From: Apophysomyces variabilis | Taxonomy: Eukaryota; Mucoromycota; Mucoromycetes; Mucorales; Mucoraceae | Length of the DNA stretch: 64,000 bases | Direction of reading: 5' to 3' | Assembly (NCBI GenBank): GCA_002749535.1 | Contig: MZZL01000409.1 | Coordinates: 1,222,604 to 1,286,603, forward strand | Part shown: positions 37,000-49,162 of the stretch, piece by piece | How the letters are laid out: every line of letters begins with the position of its first letter | Position numbering within the stretch: the stretch's first letter is position 1 | Notes under the pieces: generated by a model | Databases searched by the model: none | The model's input: the letters and a program-made list of their open reading frames with translations, nothing else | Told to the model about the DNA's origin: nothing | Position numbers and translations under genes: made by a program

Positions 37000-37227
37000 A
37001 ATGATTACTATTTTCTCATCTTCCTTCATGGAGAAGAAATAGGGAAGGGGGCAAAGAAAGGGAGAAAGTTGCCAAGGGAGTAGGAAAAAAAACAAGAAGA
37101 ATACGACATTTAATCTCTTTCGAGCATTCATAAGGTTTTATATACAAGCGCTAGAATGGGTAGTAGATAGGTTTAAGAAAAGATGAAAAGAACAAAAAAC
37201 AAAGTAATTGTAAGATAAATAATTATT

Positions 37228-38181
37228 CTAGGAAGTAATGCCTTCATAGAAGCCACTGTCCACCTCGCGTGAAGAAGTTGTCGGGATGGCGTCGTCTTCG
37301 TCATCTTTCACAATACAACTTGCGTCCTCAAACGGGTTTTCGTAAGCAGGTTTGGCCAGCTCCTTGTTTTCTATCACGGCCTGACGTAGCAAACGTCTAA
37401 GTTCTTGGTCCTCCTCTAACTCAATCCGCGGTTCAAACGAGCCGTGCAGTCCGACACGCATGCCATGAAATACATACATCGCATCACGCTCCGCATGTCC
37501 CAGTTTGGCTTCACTTCTCAAACAATGTTCAAGTACCACCCGAGCACGTTCCACCAGAGCGTCAGTGGGATCATCTATGTCTTGCATCTCCAGCAGGGTT
37601 CTTCGCCGACGTTTACGTAGAAGAGCGTATCGAACAGCAAAATGAGCCTCCATACCCCCTCTACGGTGAACATTCTGTCCGTCGCCAAGTTGTCCCAGTT
37701 CATCTTCCAACGCAGCCAGAAAACGGGATCGTACATGGCATGTCGAGGACATGACGAACAAGAGATAATTAAAAGTGTACAATCGGTGGGTCACGAGTTT
37801 CCAAAGCCCATCAAGGTCATTGTGCTGAGTCAGGAAGGGTTGCAATGTCTGTTTCAGCCTTGCTGCCATAAAAAAAGCTCTGTTCTGACATCTCTTGTCG
37901 GTGAAAAAGAAGGCATCAAAAACGTCGTTGAAGCGACCACTCTGGGCTTCTTTTGAAATGACCCTTAACGTCTCGACAAAACTATTGGCCGTTGGACTAC
38001 TAACAGTGCGGGTACGCGAATGTGGCATATTGTTGTAGTTGTTGTTATTCTCCGTTCTGGTGAGTGAGGAGGAAGTAGTTGGTTGTGGCGTACTAGGCGG
38101 GGACGGGGACGGTGAACGTTTTCTGAAGGAAGAGAGTCTAACAGACCGGACTCGGGAAATCTTGGCAGAAAAAGTCGGCAT
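37228..38181 (-). CDS. Uncharacterised 317-residue protein
   Basis: Single-exon frame. The open frame extends upstream to 38445, but that part translates a pyrimidine-rich leader into hydrophobic residues, so the ATG at 38181 (MPTFSAKISRVRSVRLSS) is preferred. Residues 1-70 are basic, Ser/Pro-rich and probably disordered. From about residue 70 there is an alpha-helical-looking domain (NSFVETLRVISKEAQSG, FNDVFDAFFF, RAFFMAARLKQTLQPF, YTFNYLLFVMSS), then a basic RKRRRR patch and an acidic end. No family recognised. The gene is tail-to-tail with the small-protein gene and follows the DENND6-like gene on the same strand. Confidence 0.6.
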   Translation of the reverse strand: MPTFSAKISRVRSVRLSSFRKRSPSPSPPSTPQPTTSSSLTRTENNNNYNNMPHSRTRTVSSPTANSFVETLRVISKEAQSGRFNDVFDAFFFTDKRCQNRAFFMAARLKQTLQPFLTQHNDLDGLWKLVTHRLYTFNYLLFVMSSTCHVRSRFLAALEDELGQLGDGQNVHRRGGMEAHFAVRYALLRKRRRRTLLEMQDIDDPTDALVERARVVLEHCLRSEAKLGHAERDAMYVFHGMRVGLHGSFEPRIELEEDQELRRLLRQAVIENKELAKPAYENPFEDASCIVKDDEDDAIPTTSSREVDSGFYEGITS

Positions 38182-38567
38182 GCAAACGGCAAGAAAAGAA
38201 AAACGAAACAAAAAAAAAGCTATGAAGAAGATATAAACTACTAAATAAGACAAAATAGATAAAAAGGAAGAAGCGAAACAAAAGAGTGAATAGGGAAGAG
38301 GGGGAGGAGAAGATGGTTTAGTAATATAAAGAGCGAAAGAAGACGGGAAGGAGTTGCTGAGATCCTGCCAAATAAAGTCCAGGCAAATGAATGGAACACG
38401 TTCCCTGTGCACACATACAACACAACGAAAATAGTTCATATTCATTCCCCGCTCTCGCGTATCAAATCCAACCGCTCATGAAGCCTTTCCCTTTGTTTGT
38501 CCGTCATCGCATTAGCCAAATCTAAACACGACGCAGCCGAAGGATACTAAAAAAAATCATCAATTCC
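38182..38567 (-). promoter_or_regulatory. Leader of the 317-residue protein gene and end of the DENND6-like gene
   Basis: On the minus strand this holds the long CT-rich leader of the downstream gene. No further gene is supported. Confidence 0.4.
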
Positions 38568-41180
38568 TCACGCCCAGTTTCCCCAACGCCTCATCTGCAT
38601 CTCTCTCACCAACACTTCTTGAATACGTAATTTGAGGTCCGCTGAAGATCGGGCTGGATCCACTTCACATAATGCCTTGACATAACGTCGGTTCATCTCA
38701 GCCTGTGCTTCTGTCGTCCGCAATTGAAGCCATGTAGCAAAATTACCACATTTTAAGAATTGTGAATACAGCTCCTTCGTAGGATCCGTAGTTGACGTGC
38801 GTGTCTTGAACGTCGATTTAAACGGCAGCTGTGGACCATGCTCTTTTAGTGATTTCATGAACTGATCGGTCTGGAACGGCCGCAACCGTGGCGGTTTGAT
38901 ATCCGAAGTAAAGGACCTTTTTAAATCATTAAACCAAACGAATATGGTTATTATCTGCTTCACTAACATATTCACCGGAATTAAAGTACTGAAATAACGG
39001 TTCAGTGGCACCAGAAACTTTTCGGTAAGATCTACGAAATGGCGTCGCAGGATATTGTTCAGAACCCAATCTGCAAAACAATTAAGGTTAAATACCCGCC
39101 GAAACAGTGTCTTGTAAGCCAAAAACCTGGTGGATGACCCCTTACGGTCGCCTCCGTTAACATCCGGAGCAATTCACGATCCTTGGAAATCACTGCCTTT
39201 CGTTTTGAAGTAATTCCTTGAACAAAGTCAAATAGAACGTTGGATTTACTTCCCAAAGCAGGTTTTGATTTACGAGGATAGACATGGTTTCCATGTGCAG
39301 TAATTAAGGTGCCGTCAGGTTTCCTATAATTGCAAAATAGTTTAAACTCTTTCCCTTACAGAATAATCATGACCTTCATTCCTTTTTATTTTCTTTCACG
39401 CACACACCTACCGCAATTGCTGTCTTCCCACTCGGACTATATGTGGCCAATGTTCAACTGCAGTATTGAAATACGGATTGGTCACTCCAAGAATTAAGTT
39501 GCATGCAGGCTATAAATCACCTCGTCAGATAGTGCCCTGTTGTTACTTCTCACTTCTACTTGCCTTATTTTTGGTTACAAAATATTTGAAGTCAGTATCC
39601 TGAATAGTAAAGTAAGGCCGGTAATCTCCGCAATAAGGAATCTAACAACTGCCATTAAAAATCCCTAATTCGGTTAAAACTGTTACTTGGATCATACAGG
39701 ATTAATAAGATCCACCATGGAAACAACAGCTTCACTACATATGCCAGGATCCGGTGCTATCACTACCACAGGCTCCGCAAGCAATATTAGTTCCCATAGG
39801 AGCCAGAGATCTTGAAGAATATCTTTAAAATGATGGTATAATCCACCCACTGGTAAAGAGGCCATGATCTATTTTATGTCCGTAAGTCCCTCCTTTTGGA
39901 TCCAATGTTTTCCTCTTTCACCTGAAGGTCAGGCTTTAATTGGTTCATATCAAAAGGTGATGTCTCCAACAGTTGGGGTTTATAAAGCTGAGGGATCTCG
40001 ACTTGTAACAGATGGCCCAAAAACGAAAGATCATGTGTCTGCCCATCCACTGGAGGGTTCCTATGCTATTGTGTTGGTCATACTGTTGGCTGAGTCCGTA
40101 TCCATTATACTCTTGTTACCAATGTGCAATATTCATACAAGCAGCTTCTAATGCTGGCTGGCCGGTTTCAAAAAATATGGGTCCGAGAATGGCCACTATT
40201 CGAGAAAACAAACCGACATAGGGATGCTGGGACAACAAGACCAAAGATTTCTGTCATTACCTGATCCAGTTAGTGGCTATTTTCCCTTACGATTTGCAAC
40301 CTAATATTACCTGAAAGTAACCCCTTCTTATAGTACGATCCTTTTTCTGTCTGAAAAACACATAGCCATAAAGGAATCCCGCACTCGTAGTCGGACCTAC
40401 CATAAGATCAATATCTCCTACATATGACCTTTCCAACCATGCCAAATACCCCTTTTCCTCTCTCATTTTCCCTCTTGATATACCTGAGACAGCAAAGCCA
40501 GAGTTACCAGCACGTACTCGTACATTATAAACTTGATCTCCCACTTCAAATACATTGGAATCGGGAAAAGCAGAGAAACATCTGAGTGATGATTATCTTT
40601 TGTTCAGTGTCTGCTTTTTCTCGATACCTATGATTGGACTCACATATTTTTCTGTTCACTCAAAGTTAGATCCATAGGTGGATAAACGTAGTCGAGAGCT
40701 AAACACGTTTAGACGATTGATTTCTTCCAATTTTTTTTTTCGTTTACCTTGGCCAATCTCGAGATCAAAGTTGACAACACAAAATCCGATGACCCATTTA
40801 CGAAATTGAGCCATATCCTGTGGATTCAAAACCAATTTATCAGTTTCATTTTCTGTAATATCAAGTCCAGTAACAGAAGAAGCTGGAGGTGGAGAAGGCG
40901 ACGGTGAGACATTCTGGGTGATGATGCCTTTACGTAGAAGATCGGGCTGTGAACTTGAGATGCCCAGTCTATTTGAGGGGATGCCAAGCGAAGAGTGTTT
41001 CCGTAATATCCTGGGTGAGTCGCTGATGTCTGTCTCTTGCGGTGGAGAGGACCGCGTCAATAAGCTCCGTGATTTTAAAGAGGGTGGGGTCATCGGGATG
41101 GTGTGTTCTGCCAGTTCGGTCACTGTAGGTATATGAGGTTGTGATAAAACCCTCGGTAGGGCTGATAGATCCGATTCCAT
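38568..41180 (-). CDS. DENND6-like Rab GTPase regulator
   Basis: Ten minus-strand exons: 41180-40748, 40698-40644, 40581-40311, 40250-40120, 40060-39922, 39868-39698, 39641-39564, 39509-39412, 39323-39127, 39070-38568; 691 residues. After a disordered Ser/Pro-rich N terminus of about 120 residues comes the tripartite DENN module of DENND6: [97 protein letters not shown] and [21 protein letters not shown]. The family activates Rab14 in animals at endosomes; the Rab used here is unknown. The intron 39563-39510 begins GC (GCAAGT), a GC-AG intron. The donor at 39126 (GTTTTT) is weak but is the only one that keeps phase. An extra 20 residues near STLIP relative to the family may be a missed feature. 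Confidence 0.85.
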
Positions 41181-42642
41181 GTATGATTGGGAAAGGAGAA
41201 AGAGAAAGGTTGATCGAGACGGGGTTCGGTTTTTTACGGTTGGATTTCAAAGGATCTGAGAGAGTGTGTGCTTATGGTGCAAGAAAGCGGGATTTTAACC
41301 ATGCCAAAAAAAAAAGATAGACCGTACACATTATGTAAATCGCCTGTTCACAGAATCAATAACATGTATTCTTATAATGACTGCCTGTTCAAGAGATAGT
41401 ATGTCTTTAGGGTTGAGGTAGCTAATTAATGCAATTGTTTATCATAAAGCAATATTATATTGAAAACAACTACAAGAAACGCCTGAAGCACGCTAAATGA
41501 TAGTTGGAAGAAGTCCTGAACATAAAAAGAATTATAGTTTGTCACGCCTGAACCGCCTGTCAGATTTAGGCTCCATTGCTAAACTCCGTGATTGACGGTT
41601 TGCTACCTTTTCACTGTTTATTAAAGGCATTTTATGCTACTATGAGCAAATATTGCATTGGTGAAATGTTAAATCAACGCAACTATACATAACTAGCAAA
41701 CAAGCCTTAGGATTTCCTTTTGATTATAGGAAAAAGATGGCTGTCTGCCTGAGCTGCAGAAGTAGTCTAACAACCATTGTGTGCATTGTTGTAGGAACTG
41801 TTAAGCTTTTATGCGATCCTCGCCACTAGATAAGTTTGCATATGAAGCTTTGAGACAAGATATGGAGAACTTCTCATTAATATAATGGGACTTTTCTTAT
41901 TTTACCTGCATCCTAGTAATAACCCTTTGTCATAAATGATCGACCTGTCGATGTGTGCGTGTGAACGGTAACTGGCAGGTTGTGGAAAGCTAAAGCTAGC
42001 GTTTGCTTCTTGTGTAACTCTAAACAGAGAGAAAAGGAATATGCATTGTTTTTTACCTATTTCAACAAGATGGAAGAGAAAACAACAACAATCAATGTTT
42101 TTAAACCTTCCCCTCTTTATGTATTTGTTTCTATATCCTTATGCAAGAACTGCTTGTATTTCTTGAGAGCAACTGTTTTCATTGGTTTATCGCCAGTTGA
42201 AAAGAGTATGTTAAACTCCGCCATCTTCATCTGTTGGTAAAGTGCTGAACGCTTTTACATGATTTTCATGGTATTACTTTCTTTTGCATGATATGTCTTC
42301 TGAATCTTCCTAGGGTTCATTACCTACCCACTGTCATACTACAAAAGAAAAGGTTGGTTATTCGAGAATGTACATATAAGAAAGCGTTCCGATGCGTGCA
42401 TGCGTAATATAAAAAAGAGTGCGCGTGATTCATATTAGAGACGAAACGCCTACCTCATTCTCTCGTAGCGTGAGTTATGGTCTCGTTTTTCATTTTCAGC
42501 TGACCGCCAAATGAAGCAAGATGCCGTCTCTTCTCTTATTTTTTGCACACGTACTTTCTCTCTCTCTCTGTTTCTCTTTCTGTTTCTCTCTCTCTCTGCT
42601 TCTCTTTTTCTCTTTTTCTCTCCTTCCCTTTTTTTACTCTTT
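41181..42642. other. Intergenic between divergent genes
   Basis: No gene supported. The last 90 bases (42553-42640) are a CT-microsatellite (TCTCTCTCTCTG units) that probably forms the leader of the next gene; translated, it mimics a hydrophobic signal sequence. Confidence 0.5.
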
Positions 42643-43900
42643 ATGGTCTTCTCAGAGAATGATCACGACGATATTCGTCTCCGGCGTTACCAAAGACATA
42701 CAGCACGCCCTGTAGGCTCCAGCAAAGATAAAGACAGTGACAGTGATAAGTTTTCTACCTCAGTTTCTTGGCCCATCGTCGTTGCGCTTGTACCCACTTT
42801 GGGTGCCTTCTTTGCCGGGAATGCTGATATATGGAGTGACTTTATCCTGGTCCTTTTGATACTTTACTATGTCTACAAATGGTTGACAGGTTTATATTCA
42901 AACGTTGTCATGGAGAAAACAAAAAGTAACAAGTGATCCTTTCCTTTTTCTTAGTTCCATGGGCTTATTATGAAAGTGCACGTTCTCGTCGAATTTTCCA
43001 TCAAAATGCATCACAATTGGATGACAAGAAACGGCTAGCCGAACATGAACGACAACAGGCCATGGCACAAGAGCTACGGCGACACGAACTGGTCGGTTTA
43101 ATTTGGGTTGTGATTTCACCTGCTGTTGCTGGTTACACACTTCAGTACAGCCGGTATTTCCTGAACAATTATGAACGTTACATGAGTTCTTTCAATGTCG
43201 TTGTATTTGTACTTGCCGCCTCTGTTAAACCCTTAGCTCATGTTGTGACTCTATTACGAGAACGGACCCTGCACTTGCAGAGCGAGTTGCAGGTGACTGA
43301 CGGTCAACTTCAGCATTTACAAGACAAGTTGGAATTGATGGAAGACGAACTTCAAACTTTGCGTAAAGCATTTGCTACAAAAAAGGATTTAGGCCAGGTA
43401 AGCTAATTTCTTTTTTCTTTTTTTGGAGCACATACTAAAATAATTTTAATCCTCGGCAGGTCACTAATGAGTTGAACCCGACTCTTCAACATCTCATCAA
43501 AGCGATCAAACGTCTTGAGAAGAAGGAATCCACCCTAAGACAATGGTCAGAAGATCGATTTGTTTCCATTGATAAAAAGGTTCAAGAGTTCGACCGTTTT
43601 ATATGTTATCGCATTGAACAAGACCAACGCCAAGATCACGGCTTGATTGTCACCATGATATTATTACCGCTAAATATGACCATATGGTTTGCTCATCGAA
43701 TGTCATGGCTTCTGCCTATTCCACGCGCTTTACTCGGATCGTCAAAATCAAGCCCAGGCCACGGTAAACATCTGACGCACCCAGACATGGTACACCGCCC
43801 GTCTTCCTTTTGCGATAGAGCAACACCCGATCCGATAAGTCTAACGAGCCGTTCAACTCCATCCTCCGTAGCAGCCTTTGGCACCAGCTCTAAATTCTAA
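42643..43900 (+). CDS. Multi-pass membrane protein with coiled coil
   Basis: Exons 42643-42889, 42955-43397, 43460-43900; 376 residues. The ATG at 42643 is chosen; upstream in-frame codons from 42511 come from a CT-repeat. Two hydrophobic helices lie near residues 42-80 (VSWPIVVALVPTLGAFFAG and DFILVLLILYYVYKWL), two more near 130-185, a coiled coil near 190-240 (QSELQVTDGQLQHLQDKLEL), and a last hydrophobic helix near 295-315 (IVTMILLPLNMTIWFAHR), then a Ser/Pro-rich tail. It looks like a conserved fungal endomembrane protein, but no named family was recognised. Confidence 0.75.
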
Positions 43901-44328
43901 CATAAGGACCATATGACAAAAAACTCAATGTTTATTATTCTCAATTACATTAGTGATCTTTTCCTTATATCACATACCTCATACCTTTTCTGCTCCATTA
44001 TCCTTCATTTTAGTATAAGTCAATATATGTTTAGATCAGTTTACCTAAATGGCACGTGCAAAAATCTGACGAAGCACCATATTTTACATATGATTGTCCT
44101 ACGGTCCGACAGTTTATTGTTCTCTCAGGACAGCAAAACAAGGTTTCTGGAATGGTCGAGCCATCGTCCGAGACACCTGGCAATTTGCACCAACTCAGGC
44201 GCGGAGAGTGAAAACCCCTCCCTTTCACCAGTATGGCAGATGATTGGCCCAACCGACAAAGCCCTGTCAAATTGTTTAGTGCCCGCAGGGTTTTTTCTTT
44301 CCTTCACTCTTCTTTGACCTTGCACGTC
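43901..44328. other. Intergenic
   Basis: Contains the terminator side of the preceding gene and the promoter of the Mam33-like gene. No gene seen. Confidence 0.45.
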
Positions 44329-45451
44329 ATGGCCTCTCACTTACTTCGCACTTCGCTACGCGTTCTTGCTCAGCCCACCTTAAGACCTGTCACACGTCGC
44401 GTTGCTCCTGTTGCATTCACTGCTGTGCGTCCCTTCACGGCAGGCATGGTTCGCATGAGCCATGGTGCAGGTAAATTGTTAAGGAAGACAATAGATCATT
44501 TGCTAATGACGCGTCCATGGCATTATTCATTTGCAGTTGACAGTGATCTGGCTCACATGCTTAACAAAGAACTTGAATTCGAAAATTCCTCTGCTCTTAA
44601 TGAGCAACCTGCTTTTATCAAAGAATTCTTGGCTTCGAATGCTTTCCAGGTAAAATGGACATATACAGATAAGGCTTCTTTTGCATAAAATGGATTCTCA
44701 TGGTTTACCTTAAATGAAGATTGAGGACAAGCCTGGAAACGATGAGGTGGCATTGACTCGTAACTTTGGCAACGAAAAGTAAGTCCCGGCATTGGAAGGG
44801 TAGGAAAGAACAAAGAATATGGAAACTGAATATATGTGTATGCCTACTTTCTCAGGATTCGTGTGTTGTTCTCCATTTCCGACATTAATAATGCTGTCGA
44901 GGATGACTTCCTCCAGGAAACCGAGGAAGGAGAATTGGCTGAGAACGAGACCGACGAGGAAGAAGATATCATTGGCGCTTCTTTCCCTGTCCGCGCATCA
45001 GTCACCATTGAGAAGGTAAATGTCTTAGGCAATCTAAAGCATGTCTGTGATACTTATGATTTGAAAACAAAAAAAAAAGGATGGACAAGGAGCTATTACT
45101 GTGGACACTGTTGCTCAAGATGGTGAAATTACTGTGGAAAGTGTAATTTACTACAAGGATGCTAAGTTGGCCAGTGAGCAGTCAGCTGAGGCCGATTGGC
45201 AAAGACGTGGTCAATATATCGGACCTCGATTTGATGAACTAGACGAGGTAAGATTGTAGAAAGTAGGATAATAGGAGGGAACAAAAGAGTAACACCCCGT
45301 GCAGAACCTCCAAGGCTTGTTTGGACGTTATTTGGAGGAACGTGGCATCAACACTGCGTTGGCCACATTCTTGCCTGACTATGTTGATTATAAGGAGCAG
45401 AAGGAGTATGTCCAATGGCTGAAAGGTGTGAAGAACTTTGTGTCTGCATAA
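44329..45451 (+). CDS. Mitochondrial acidic protein Mam33/p32 (C1QBP)
   Basis: Exons 44329-44470, 44537-44649, 44720-44778, 44856-45015, 45080-45247, 45305-45451; 262 residues. An Arg-rich presequence without acids (about 1-45, MASHLLRTSLRVLAQ) is followed by the p32 fold: LAHMLNKELEFEN, VALTRNFGNEKIRVLFSI, a long acidic loop (ETEEGELAENETDEEEDI), then FPVRASVTIEK, ITVDTVAQDGEITVESV, QYIGPRFDELDE and LQGLFGRYLEERGI. The family forms doughnut trimers in the mitochondrial matrix and helps mitochondrial translation and ribosome assembly. The intron ending at 45079 has an A-tract acceptor. Confidence 0.93.
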
Positions 45452-45776
45452 AATATAAATCTCATGTAATATTCAAGAACCATGATTAGTAAAAGATCAT
45501 TAACTTCATCAAATTGGGTTTGGTAAGCGGGATCACAAGTCAGGAGAGAGAAAATAATGGTCTCCTGTTTTCATCGTCCGCCATCGCAACAAGGGGGTTC
45601 GGGCGGAAGGCAATGCTTGGAAAGCAAGACAGGGATTTGAATTTCTCTTTTTTGATTTCTCACGAGGCACACCCCACCTGTACCCGCAAAAAAGAAAGAG
45701 CCCCTGCCCTTTAGACTTGGTCATTTTCGTGCTCAGATGCATATATAAGGTCGAACATGGACTAGAGAAAAGCTTA
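45452..45776. other. Intergenic
   Basis: Short spacer with no supported gene. Confidence 0.4.
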
Positions 45777-47191
45777 ATGCTCATGGAATCATTATCTTCG
45801 CTCGACCATATTGATATTATTGACGAACTATACGAATTCTTTAATCAGCAATTAAACCTTCAAAGTAATATCGAGGAAACAATAAGAAAGCGAATCATTT
45901 GGTTCATGATCGATTTACACCAGCGTTTTATTGCAGGGATCGTTGTAGACCACCGTGAACATATTGTACACAAGTTATTGAGCTCGGAATCGGACTACAT
46001 ACAGCAACTCAAGCTAGCATTAAATGAATATAAGGGCCCTTTAATGGATTCAGCCGCAGCCGCAAATCGCAGCAGTCGGTTTTCGTCGTCTAGTAACAGA
46101 GGATCGGTTACTCCAGCTCAAATCGAAACCATGTTCGGTAACATGGAAACGCTTCTAGCTATTAGTCATGACTTCCATGACAGCTTGACTGAACGGTAAG
46201 GGGAAAAAAAGCCGTTATGCCTATGATGGATCGCAACAAGACTGTGTCTGACTCTCTGATATAAAGGATTCATATTTGGGGGCCAACTCAACTTCTGTCA
46301 GATCTCCTTGTACCGCTTGTTACTCAAGTGGACGAACACTATCGTAACTATTTTTGTAATTACGCCAACGCCTTGGCAATATTAGAACGGCTGAGCCGGT
46401 GTCAACAGATGAAGGCATATGTGGAGGTATGTTATTGCTAGAACAGGCAATGCATGACAAAACTGACAACACGCCGATACACTAACTCAAAAAATTGGTT
46501 GTAGGATGGACGGTTGATTTCTTTTATTGAACAACCTTTGCATGCCTTTGAACGTTATAAGGAGAGTTTAAGAAAATTAATAATGTATACTGAACCCCAG
46601 CATCCAGATGCACATCGACTTTACGGATGTGTATCGGATATGGAACAATTAGTGCTGGACACACAAAGAATGTAGGTCGACAACGCAAAACAATTAAGGA
46701 ACATGCGATAGAGCTAAAAATATTTTACTTCAAAAAAAAGTGTTCGAAAGTGTCACAATATGGGGCAATTGTTCCGGCTGACCCAGAGCATTCGTCATGG
46801 TCCGCCTTTATTGGATAAGCCTCGGCAATTGATTCTTTCGGGTGAGCTATACTTTGGGCGGTCCCAGCCACGCACATGCCTACTCCTGAGTGATACATTT
46901 ATCTACTGCAAGAAATCATCTTCGCGCGATGGCATGCTGGACTACAAAGGCAGACTGGATCTGAATTGTGTGAGCATCAAAGTTTATCCTCATGGCTTCA
47001 AGATCACCAAGGACGATACTGAGCCCATGTATAAATATTCAGACGATGTGAATGCTTTGTTAATTGCATCAGGAGGAGCACCGCCTCGCTCCTATCGTCT
47101 GTTAACAACCACAGCAAAAGATCATGCTCTATGGTTACACGCCTTTCAAAAAAAGATATCACCCAAACGACTCACGCATGGATCATTTTAG
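45777..47191 (+). CDS. Rho guanine nucleotide exchange factor (DH-PH)
   Basis: Exons 45777-46195, 46267-46426, 46505-46671, 46741-47191; 398 residues. The DH domain starts near residue 62 (HREHIVHKLLSSESDYIQQL, matching the family's ExxYVxxL start) and ends near 265 (MGQLFRLTQSIRH, then PPLLDKPRQLILSGEL, which begins the PH domain). The PH domain includes CLLLSDTFIYCKK, GFKITKDD and the C-terminal Trp of HALWLHAFQKK. It should load GTP on a Rho/Cdc42-type GTPase for polarity or cytoskeleton control. N-terminal domains found in larger fungal RhoGEFs are missing, so it is a minimal form. The start is uncertain, because in-frame ATGs exist at 45717 and 45783. The last acceptor follows an A-tract. 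Confidence 0.82.
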
Positions 47192-47671
47192 TTTTTTCTT
47201 TTATTTCAAAAACAAAAAAAGAAAAGCTTATCGTTTGGTAAAAGAGAAGATACATAATATGAGCAATTCCAAATACCCAACCTATATCCTCTCCCATTCC
47301 TTTGTATGCCCCCCCCCTCTCACTCTTTCTATTCCCAATGACCTACATTTCCTTGATTTCCATTCTCACGTGTAAAGGGTTTTTTATATCGTTGTCCTGC
47401 CCCTCCCCTTTTTGCCGATGTTCCGAAATGAAAAGCAGGAAACAGCGCTTCGAATATTTGAGTATATCATTTAACCTACCGGTCTTGTCACCCAATTTGG
47501 TCTGGCAAAAAAAAAAAAGGAATCCTGCATTTTTCACAGAGATCCGACATTCCCGTTTTGCCCTCAGCAAAAAAAAAGGAAAAAAAGATAAATTGTGTAT
47601 ATAAATAATGTACACTGATACGCACTTGTCATACCTGTCAACTTTACTTTCTTTTTCCTTTTGTTATCTCA
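47192..47671. other. Intergenic
   Basis: CT-rich and A-rich tracts, no gene; includes the leader of the C2 gene. Confidence 0.45.
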
Positions 47672-48315
47672 ATGTTCTCCTCTCACTCGGCTCCTGAAGG
47701 CACACTCTCCGTTTCCATCAGTAAGTTGTCCATATCCCATCTCTCCACATTTCCTCAGTCAATCTTAATTCTTCCTTTCCCTCCCCTTTCATTTTCACAG
47801 TTGAAGCACGTAAGCTTCATGGAGAAGACTTGATTGGCAAGAATGATCCTTATGTGTAAGCTTTTTTTTTTCTCTTTTTCTCCACTCAACGCCATGCTGA
47901 ATTGGGGAAATCATTTTTGTTAGTGAACTCTGGCTTGACAGCAAGTACAAGCAGCGCACCAGCGAGCTTAGCAACACCAACGATCCTGTGTGGAACGAGA
48001 CCTTCACTTTCCCTATTGCCCAAGGCTCTTCTGCTCACAAGTTGTACTTGAAGGTCCTCGACAAAGACCTCATTGGTTCCGACAAAATTGGTGAAGCCAA
48101 GATTGACTTCTCCGAAGTCTACCAAGGCAACCCCATTGATACCTGGTAAGTCCCATCATGACTATCTCAATTCCCCGGTCATTCTTTCTTTAACTAAACA
48201 AACCATCCCTCCTTTTTTTTTCTTACTTTGTGATCATAGGGTGAAGCTTCCCGCCAAGCTCGGTTTAAGCAGCCACGGTGAAGTGCACGTCTACATCCAC
48301 TTCCAACCTAGCTAA
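47672..48315 (+). CDS. Single C2-domain protein
   Basis: Exons 47672-47720, 47801-47855, 47924-48145, 48240-48315; 133 residues, just one C2 domain. Calcium-loop acids are present: the first loop DLIGKNDPYV has the two family Asp positions, and the second has VLDKDLIGSDKIGE. NDPVWNETFTF is the classic C2 strand-4 motif. It probably binds acidic membranes, perhaps with Ca2+. Small single-C2 proteins are known in plants and fungi; the exact role is unknown. Confidence 0.9.
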
Positions 48316-48798
48316 ACGAAGAAAGCCGGAAACAAAGAAAAAATTCTCTTTTGTCTTCTGTGTTTTGTCTGTTTCCCTCCTATATACAAACCAACACACC
48401 CAATTACTCACATCTTTGCATACGCTAGTAATATATTGAATCAAACTGGGAAAATATATATATACATATAAAAAGAATATTGATGCGTTATCAGTCATGC
48501 ATGCTGCAGTTCTTCACATGTTCTGTTTACTATACATAAAATACCTAAAGCAAAGCAACAGTAAAGATTGAATCAGAAAAGGAAAGGTCAAATAAGGCAT
48601 ATTGTGCTTGTTGCATCAGCGGCGTCTTTGTTTGGAAATCAACATCGCCATACATGCTTGCGTGTAACATCCGATTCTTCGTGTTGCTTACGTATTCTCT
48701 GTTGCTTCTTTGCTTTTTTTTTTGCCCCACATGAGCGCACCGATTTGGAGAAGTTACCAGTGTTCCGGAAAAGAGATGGGCCAGTCTCTTGGCATTAG

Positions 48799-48800
<2 letters not shown>

Positions 48801-48834
<34 letters not shown>

Positions 48835-48838
48835 TTAN
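48801..48838. repeat. 31-nt A tract ending at an unresolved base
   Basis: A homopolymer of 31 A, then TATTTA and the N. AGCT borders the A run on the left (TTAGCT) and follows the N on the right (AGCTTT), so the run could be a spurious contig extension. Confidence 0.7.
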
Positions 48839-49127
48839 AGCTTTCGCAACGGCTGTTCGGAACACGGTGAGCCATTTTGCTGACCGTGTCTGGCTATGGG
48901 ACGTTCATGCTCTCGGTATACCCGATCACATGTGTAGCAACGCCGGTACAAGCTATTCCAAGCGCAATGTCGTTCAGATTGAGAATCTCTTATTATGGAA
49001 CGTGATATGCAACGCTCGGCAATAAAGGGGTGCAAGCGATCGATCTGTTCCATACGCGGGAATAGCTATTTCGGTTGATTTCTTAAAATTTGTATAATTT
49101 TGGTTTTTAGAATTTTTTAAAATTTTA

Positions 49128-49129
<2 letters not shown>

Positions 49130-49160
<31 letters not shown>
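49130..49160. repeat. 31-nt A tract
   Basis: A homopolymer of 31 A after an AT-rich stretch, the same length as the run 330 bp upstream. It may be a retrotransposed poly(A) tail or an assembly effect. Confidence 0.7.

Positions 49161-49162
<2 letters not shown>

Noticed and set aside
38182..38445. N-terminal extension with membrane helices for the 317-residue protein
   Set aside because: The hydrophobic residues come from a pyrimidine-rich leader; composition changes sharply at the ATG at 38181.
38928..38993. Extra intron (GTGAAT...AAAAAG) in the last exon of the DENND6-like gene, suggested by 20 residues absent from relatives
   Set aside because: Removing it puts the conserved PPRLRPF block out of frame; no alternative splice pair restored phase.
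42511..42642. Hydrophobic signal-like N terminus of the coiled-coil membrane protein
   Set aside because: It is the translation of a CT microsatellite; the ATG at 42643 starts normal coding sequence.
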